Shown in pieces: positions 63,695-64,000 of a stretch of DNA of 64,000 nucleotides. The position numbers and the translations under genes were made by a program. The notes under the pieces were generated by a model. It made no database searches. It was not told the DNA's origin and worked only from the letters and a program-made list of their open reading frames with translations. The number at the start of each line of letters is the position of its first letter. The stretch's first letter is position 1. Source of the stretch: Alkalibacillus aidingensis (lineage in GTDB: Bacteria > Bacillota > Bacilli > Bacillales > Alkalibacillaceae); the NCBI RefSeq assembly GCF_014595945.1, contig NZ_JABXWU010000001.1:124001-188000 (forward strand), read 5' to 3'.

Positions 63695-64000
63695 ATGTCA
63701 AGGCTAGAGGGTAAAGTTGCCATCATTACTGGTGGGGCTAATGGAATAGGGTTAGAGGCTGTTAGATTGTTCGGAGCTGAAGGAGCTAAAGTGGTCATTG
63801 CGGATTTTGATGTCGAAACCGCTGAAAAACGTGAAACAGAGCTACGGAATAAAGGGTTTGATGTTTCAGCCGTTAAGGTTAATGTTGCGAATCGCGCAAG
63901 TGTCAACGAGATGGTCGATTTTACAATCAAACAATATCAGCAAATTGATATTTTAATTAATAATGCTGGCATTACTAGGGATGCGATGCTATCGAAAATG
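63695..64000 (+). CDS. SDR-family dehydrogenase/reductase (N-terminal part)
   Basis: The gene runs off the window after 102 codons. The NAD(P) motif ITGGANGIGLEA (about 11-22) and LINNAG (about 87-92) define a classical short-chain dehydrogenase of FabG type. The catalytic Ser-Tyr-Lys lies beyond the edge. Asp38 after the second strand (VIADFD) favours NAD(H). It follows the hydrolase by 5 bp, so it belongs to the same operon and may reduce or oxidise a 3-oxo/3-hydroxyacyl intermediate. Confidence 0.9.
   Translation, partial: MSRLEGKVAIITGGANGIGLEAVRLFGAEGAKVVIADFDVETAEKRETELRNKGFDVSAVKVNVANRASVNEMVDFTIKQYQQIDILINNAGITRDAMLSKM

Overview
The window is a low-GC Firmicutes chromosome segment. 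Its gene order follows the ykuT-ykuV, ktrC-rnjA-def-pdhABCD, yktA-yktC, ylaF-ylaN, pycA-cta and ylbA-coaD order known from Bacillus subtilis, so the organism is a member of the Bacillaceae. Many exported proteins carry very acidic linkers or tails (lipoproteins at 17440 and 38106, the CtaC tail), and the bacterium has a caa3 oxidase. Together these suggest, without proving, a halophilic or alkaliphilic aerobe. There are no rRNA or tRNA genes, CRISPR arrays, prophage or complete IS elements.

Layout. 1-3.1 kb: a CoA-disulfide-reductase-like flavoprotein (partial), a 20-21 bp periodic repeat array, the MscS channel YkuT, and the thiol-redox pair YkuU/YkuV with a PerR-like site. 3.3-6.9 kb: a heterodimeric ABC exporter with one degenerate ATP site, followed by a MITE-like repeat. 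7.3-17 kb: KtrC, RNase J1 with RpoY, peptide deformylase, the YkyA lipoprotein and the pyruvate dehydrogenase operon, closed by a second periodic array. 17.4-25.8 kb: a polysaccharide deacetylase lipoprotein, an SR1-type dual-function RNA encoding SR1P, a nitronate-monooxygenase-like protein, yktABC, and a thinned yla region. There ylaF is frameshifted and typA, phoH and ftsW are absent from their usual places. 26-43.5 kb: pyruvate carboxylase, heme A synthesis and the caa3 oxidase genes, with an appDFABC-type oligopeptide transporter lying between ctaF and ctaG. 43.5-50 kb: an AI-2E transporter, YugN, ylbD/F/G, a YlbA-like protein, an anchored stalk-domain protein, a probable minus-strand sRNA, rsmD and coaD.

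50-64 kb: after coaD the B. subtilis order stops and an accessory cluster begins. It contains a 1073-residue STAND/TPR/BTAD activator, a TetR regulator, an acyl-CoA ligase, two KAS III-like proteins with an unusual Cys-His-His active-site pattern, a branched-chain-type (Liv) ABC importer, a 59-residue small protein, an alpha/beta hydrolase and an SDR dehydrogenase that runs off the window. Co-orientation and overlaps suggest a regulated uptake and CoA-activation pathway for an organic acid or acyl compound. The substrate is unknown, and this is the best candidate for an undescribed system.

How the genes work together. Pyruvate dehydrogenase and pyruvate carboxylase are the two fates of pyruvate, and the SR1 RNA probably links them to the glycolysis/gluconeogenesis switch. 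ctaA-G build the terminal oxidase. The App transporter, with a CodY-like site, supplies peptides. RNase J1/RpoY and RsmD/CoaD are housekeeping. Starts were chosen by ribosome binding sites and family length and often differ from the longest reading frame.
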